A DNA stretch of 64,000 nucleotides. Source: Cycas panzhihuaensis (lineage: Eukaryota; Cycadophyta). Position 1 is the first letter of the stretch, and each line of letters begins with the position of its first letter. This document shows positions 60,011 through 64,000 of the stretch, piece by piece. The notes below the pieces were generated by a model. That model did not search any database, was not told the DNA's origin, and was given only the letters and a program-made list of their open reading frames with translations. The translations under genes and the position numbers were made by a program. Location: positions 218,247,741 through 218,311,740 of the forward strand of contig CM041465.1 of the NCBI GenBank assembly GCA_023213395.1. Reading direction: 5' to 3'.

Positions 60011-62195
60011 TATTATTTATTCACTATTTTTTTTAGATTTTGGTAGGCTACAGTGCATCTACGACCATATTGGTTTGATTATTTATATTAAAATTTAAAC
60101 CTTACATATTATAAAGTTTATTCGTTTAAATTTTTTTATATTATTTTTTTATTTCATGTTTTCCATTTTTGGCCAACTTGATCCCCTTGGTTTGGCAAGC
60201 CTATGCAACAGATCTAGCACTCAAAACCCTAGCAAGTGACCACTCATTGTGATCCTTACTAGGCTAGCAAGCTAGTGAAAGAAACAGTTCAAGATTTCGA
60301 TGATCAGACAGTAATATATTTCATCTAGATCGACTGCTACTCCAGTTTAGCCTCCATTTGGTCTGCAAGTTTGTTCTCAATGCACAGGCAATGGATCTCT
60401 GTGAACTTTTACAAGCACTTAGTCATGTAAGGCACCTTACTACCTGTCAAATCTTGCCTCATTTCTAACCTCCAAAGAGACTAAAACCCTAGTTTTTAAG
60501 GTTTTCTCATATTTTCTTGAAATATTTTTGAATTTTTTTTTATGCAATCGAGATTACTCTACTCTAACACCTGCTGTATACATATATTGACCTAGATTTA
60601 GAATCAAAGAGTTATTTTATCTTCATTGTTCATTGTTTCTTCTATCTGACCGTTGTTCTCATTTTTTCTCACATTATATATATATAAATCTTTTTTAATC
60701 ATCCAAACCCCTCGATCAGTCTAGTGGTTCATGCACCTCCTATCTACATCTTAGTTTATGAAGAAAATCGATATACTTGAGTCCATTTTACATCTCGGTT
60801 CCGCCGGATCCCGTCAAGCAGTTGTCACCGACGTCTTTTCTTATTTTAAAATACATTCCATTTATATTTACTATCATTCTTTATTGACTTTTGTGGCTAG
60901 ATCACTATGAAGGATAGATCTGCCTCCTGTCTATGCTTTATATTGATTGATCTAATTGTTCTTTGATCTGTTTACTCCATGGTTATACTGTACAAGTCAC
61001 GGCATTATTCATTCTTTTTATTTTTTATTTTTTATAAAGTTTTAAAAATTTTAATTAAATTGAATATTTTTTCAATTCTAAGTTTAAAGGGTATTAGCTC
61101 CCTTAAGCTTTAGCCCCTGGCCCCGTGACCCTCCACGTGACCTTTAGCCTATTACTAAAGGGGCTAACATAAAAGTTATATAGTTTTTTTATTTTTATTT
61201 ATTTATTTTCATTAAAACATAGGGTACGTAGCTAATTTTTACCATATCTCTTGACTGGAGTATCAGTTTCTGATGAAACCTATCTCGTTGGGTCTAAAAT
61301 TTTTTGAGGTATAATTTTGACTGGTCATTTGCCATATTCAAAACTAATTTAACCTACTTTCAATTAGATTAATGTTGATCATTTATTTTCAAAGCCTTTT
61401 TAAATTATTTTCACAAAATCTCTTATTTATCAAGTTATATTTTATCACTAGAAGATATTTTTTTACTCAGATCTATTCTCCAACAATCTATTTTTAGCAA
61501 ACTTCATCACTATTTACTCATTTTATTTTTTGGCATTTATTTTAATCATTATTTTAATTGATGAAAGTGATACTTTAGTGTTTTTTATCATATTTACATA
61601 AAGAGTACTACTTACATTTTTAGCTATATCTCCTCAATCGAAAATCAGATTTCCAAACTGTAAGATTTGTTGGAATCCTGATTCAGAGAACTACTGTTTG
61701 AAGGTATTTTTTGCTTGATTTGACTCAATATCTTATAAGTTTGAGTAGGTCAAAGTTGATATTATTTTTGCTCCTTATTTTCTTAACCATCTTGAGCTTC
61801 ATAGCTCAGAATTGAGTACTGTCTTATTTCAGTGAAAGATATTTTAGAGATCTATAATTTTAAGTTATTTTTATTACATTTTGAGTCTATTTTATAGGTT
61901 CTTTAAGCTATCAAAGTTGAGGTATATAAGAATTTCTAATTTATCATTATTGCACATTTGTTATACATTATTTCTTAAAGTTTTTAATTGAAAAGTAGAT
62001 TAATTAGCTCTCTATACTATATTTGATTATTTTACATTGTTATATAAGTTTTTTACTAGTATTTCATAATATTTTGATCCTTAAGCTCCTGTTAAGCCTC
62101 AAAAAGATGATTGCATCTTTGGTATATTAAAATCTTGACTTGTAAGAACCTGATCTCAAAACAGTTAGTTTCGTTGATTAGATATTTCATTGTGA
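60011..62195 (+). other. Element J: leader
   Basis: Non-coding leader; the three modules shared with B and D lie at 61235-61345 (hairpin GTTTC-TGAT-GAAAC at 61266-61279), 61595-61690 and 62080-62150. The short GC-richer part around 60780-60830 has no recognised function. Confidence 0.7.
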
Positions 62196-62200
62196 AAGAA

Positions 62201-62652
62201 TGGGTAATATGCACAATGCTACAAGATCGAGAAATTAACAAATATAGGTATAATGAGACATTACACATGTACACATCATTTGACAGATGGAAAACCCCTT
62301 CTGGGGAAGAAAAACCACCTCACTAATCTAAAATTTTATTGATGTCAAAAATTATATATGAAACCTTAATGAAATACCCTCTACATACAATAAACCAACC
62401 TTTGAAATAGGCTTTAGACAACCTGCAATATTCTCATAATTAATTCCTAGAATCTAGGAGAGACTATTTGTAGTAAGAGAGGTTTGTTGAAATGGGTAGT
62501 TACGCATTTCAAAAACCTTCACATAATGATTAAATATTAACATAAACTTTCTAACATTAAACATTTAAATCACTTAAATTTATATTTACACATGTGACAT
62601 AAAGATAACATAGAGTAGTAATAATATAAAACTAACATTAATATTCCTAACA
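62201..62652 (-). repeat. Element K: 3' LTR
   Basis: On the minus strand starts TGTTAGGAATATTAATG at 62652. The left edge at 62201 is set where similarity of J to D ends and a TG occurs; it may be off by tens of bases. The polypurine tract TTAAAGGGGGAT is at 62653-62664. Confidence 0.7.
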
Positions 62653-62679
62653 TCCCCCTTTAACGTTAGCTTTTATATA

Positions 62680-63190
62680 ATATAGAAAAATAAGGTCTTC
62701 ATCATGTTGATCCCCTTTTGATGGAGACTTCTTTTATTTTTAATAAATCTCGCATGTTTAGAAACTTGACTTTAGTCAAAAACTTAGTAAGTATATCAGA
62801 AACTTGTAGATATGTAGGACAATAAGACAAATGAACAATACTATCAGCAATAAGATTATAAATAAAATGCTGATACAATTCTATGTGTTTAGTTCTAAAA
62901 TGTACAACTAGATTTATAGCAATAGCAATAGCACCTTGATTATCAACTTTAAGTTCTATAGAAGAGTTAGGAGATAGACCAATTTCATTTAGGAGAGATT
63001 TGAGCCATAGTGCTTCTTTGCTTGCTTCAACGAGTGCTCGATATTCAACTTCAGTTGTTTATAGAGCTAGTGCCTGCAATTTTTTTACTAGACTAAGTGA
63101 TGGGTGAGGAATCTAGAAAAAATACATAACCTACTGTGGACTTATGGTCATTTGTGTCACCTACCCAATCTTAATCAGTATACCCTATTA
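62680..63190 (-). pseudogene. Element K: RNase H
   Basis: The minus strand reads TEVEYRALVEASKEALWLKS near 62995-63055, ELKVDNQGAIAIAINL near 62910-62955, FRTKHIELYQHFIYN near 62860-62905 and VSDILTKFLTKVKFLNMRD near 62745-62800. The D and E catalytic motifs of the copia RNase H are visible. A frameshift or stop occurs near 63060-63120, so the domain is broken there. Confidence 0.88.
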
Positions 63191-64000
63191 AGGTTAGAGG
63201 CTTACTGCAAGAATTATAAGTTAGTCCATAAAAAATAGTATTTTGAAGATATGTAAGAATACGTTTAACAGCTTTCCAATATGATTCGTGTGGTTTTTAC
63301 ATATAACGTAAACATAAAGTAATAACATAAGATATATTAGAGCGAGTATGGATTAAATAAATAAGGATGCCAATAAGCTGCCTATATGATGTTAGATCAT
63401 ATAAGGGTATAGAATAATCAGTAAATAATTTTACTCCTAATTGTAGTGAATTAGAAATTGGTTTAGCATTTTCCATATTAAACTATTTGATTAGGTCTAA
63501 AATATATTTTAGTTAGAAAATAGTTATTTTTGAATCATACTAGTAAATTTGTAATCCAAGAAAATAATGTAGAAGACCTAGATCGGTTATTTCAAATTTA
63601 TTCATTAAAGTAGTCTTTAAGTGATGAATGTTGTTAGTTGAAGATCCAATGATGATGATATCATCAACATATAGGATTAAAATAGTAATATTTTTATTTT
63701 CACATTTGAAATAGAGATTTGGATTACTAATGCATCTAGTATATCTAATTTAAATTAGGTATTCATCAACTTTTGTGTACTAAGCCCAAGGAGCTTGTTT
63801 TAATCCATAAATTAATTTCTTTAGTTTACAAACTAAATTAGGATTGTCAATAAAACTAAGTGGTTGATTCATGTAGATCTCTTCTTTGAGATCACCATTC
63901 AAAAAAGTGCTCTTTACATCCATTTGATAGATTTCTCAGTTAAATTTAGCTGCTAAAGCAATAATTATTTTAGTAGTATTTATCTTTGCAACATGTGAAA
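63191..64000 (-). pseudogene. Element K: reverse transcriptase (partial)
   Basis: The minus strand shows [20 protein letters not shown] near 63860-63920 and [12 protein letters not shown] near 63783-63815. The catalytic YVDDI is at 63657-63671, ITDLGLLHYFLG near 63560-63595 and LIGILIYLIH near 63350-63390. Some stops occur, for example in the middle of the LWYSK-type region. The N-terminal part continues beyond the window. Confidence 0.9.

Larger units (their letters stand above)
59037..62200 (+). mobile_element. Element J: plus-strand relative of D, truncated by K
   Basis: The LTR at 59037-59406 is the reverse-oriented relative of the D LTRs. It is followed by a primer site and a leader that matches the reverse complement of D (for example around 59790, 61270 and 62090). 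It is cut by K near 62200 before gag. No target duplication could be checked because the far end is not visible. Confidence 0.85.
62201..64000 (-). mobile_element. Element K: Ty1/copia, 3' part (continues past window)
   Basis: 3' LTR, polypurine tract, RNase H and part of reverse transcriptase on the minus strand; the remainder lies to the right. Inserted in the leader of J. Confidence 0.88.

Overview
The window is plant nuclear DNA with a retrotransposon-dominated, very AT-rich composition. The evidence is Ty1/copia and Ty3/gypsy LTR elements with primer-binding sites for plant initiator tRNA-Met, a plant-type L1 LINE with a C-terminal RNase H domain, and plant gene fragments (PPR and remorin-like). 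I see no intact host gene, no CRISPR array and no bacterial-type operon. Species cannot be named from this sequence; it suggests an intergenic region of a large plant genome.

Most of the window is nested LTR retrotransposons. I use these labels. A: old minus-strand copia, gag at 120-485, LTR split by B. B: nearly complete minus-strand copia, 3115-11411, target duplication AGCAT. C: plus-strand gypsy, about 12299-30869, with 2.4 kb LTRs. D: minus-strand gag-only element, 17227-22813, inside C. E: old minus-strand gypsy, about 36.0-58.26 kb, cut into pieces by later insertions. F: plus-strand copia, 40078-52131, target duplication AGAAT, inside E. G: deleted plus-strand copia, 40534-44634, inside F. 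L: 5'-truncated L1 LINE, 47956-49254, inside F. H: minus-strand gag-only element, 53879-57561, inside E. I: minus-strand copia 3' end, about 58261-59036. J: plus-strand relative of D, 59037 to about 62200, inside I. K: minus-strand copia, about 62201 to beyond the window end, inside J.

Insertion order follows from the nesting: E, then F and H into E, then G and L into F; I, then J, then K; A, then B; C, then D. Apart from the better preserved B and L, coding regions are broken mostly by Gln (CAA/CAG), Arg (CGA) and Trp (TGG) codons turned into stops, as expected from deamination of methylated cytosine on either strand.

Five points stand out. (1) B, D and J carry different LTRs or orientations yet share a colinear untranslated leader before gag, including a small hairpin. 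(2) D and H keep LTRs, primer site, leader, an N-terminal gag domain and only a tail resembling the end of copia RNase H. (3) D seems to have integrated with about 29 bases resembling the 3' end of initiator tRNA-Met between its LTR and target duplication. (4) Host gene pieces (PPR in D, remorin-like in F) lie antisense in retroelement leaders. (5) Gypsy E may carry an antisense extra ORF with a plant-mobile-domain-like motif between integrase and its 3' LTR.
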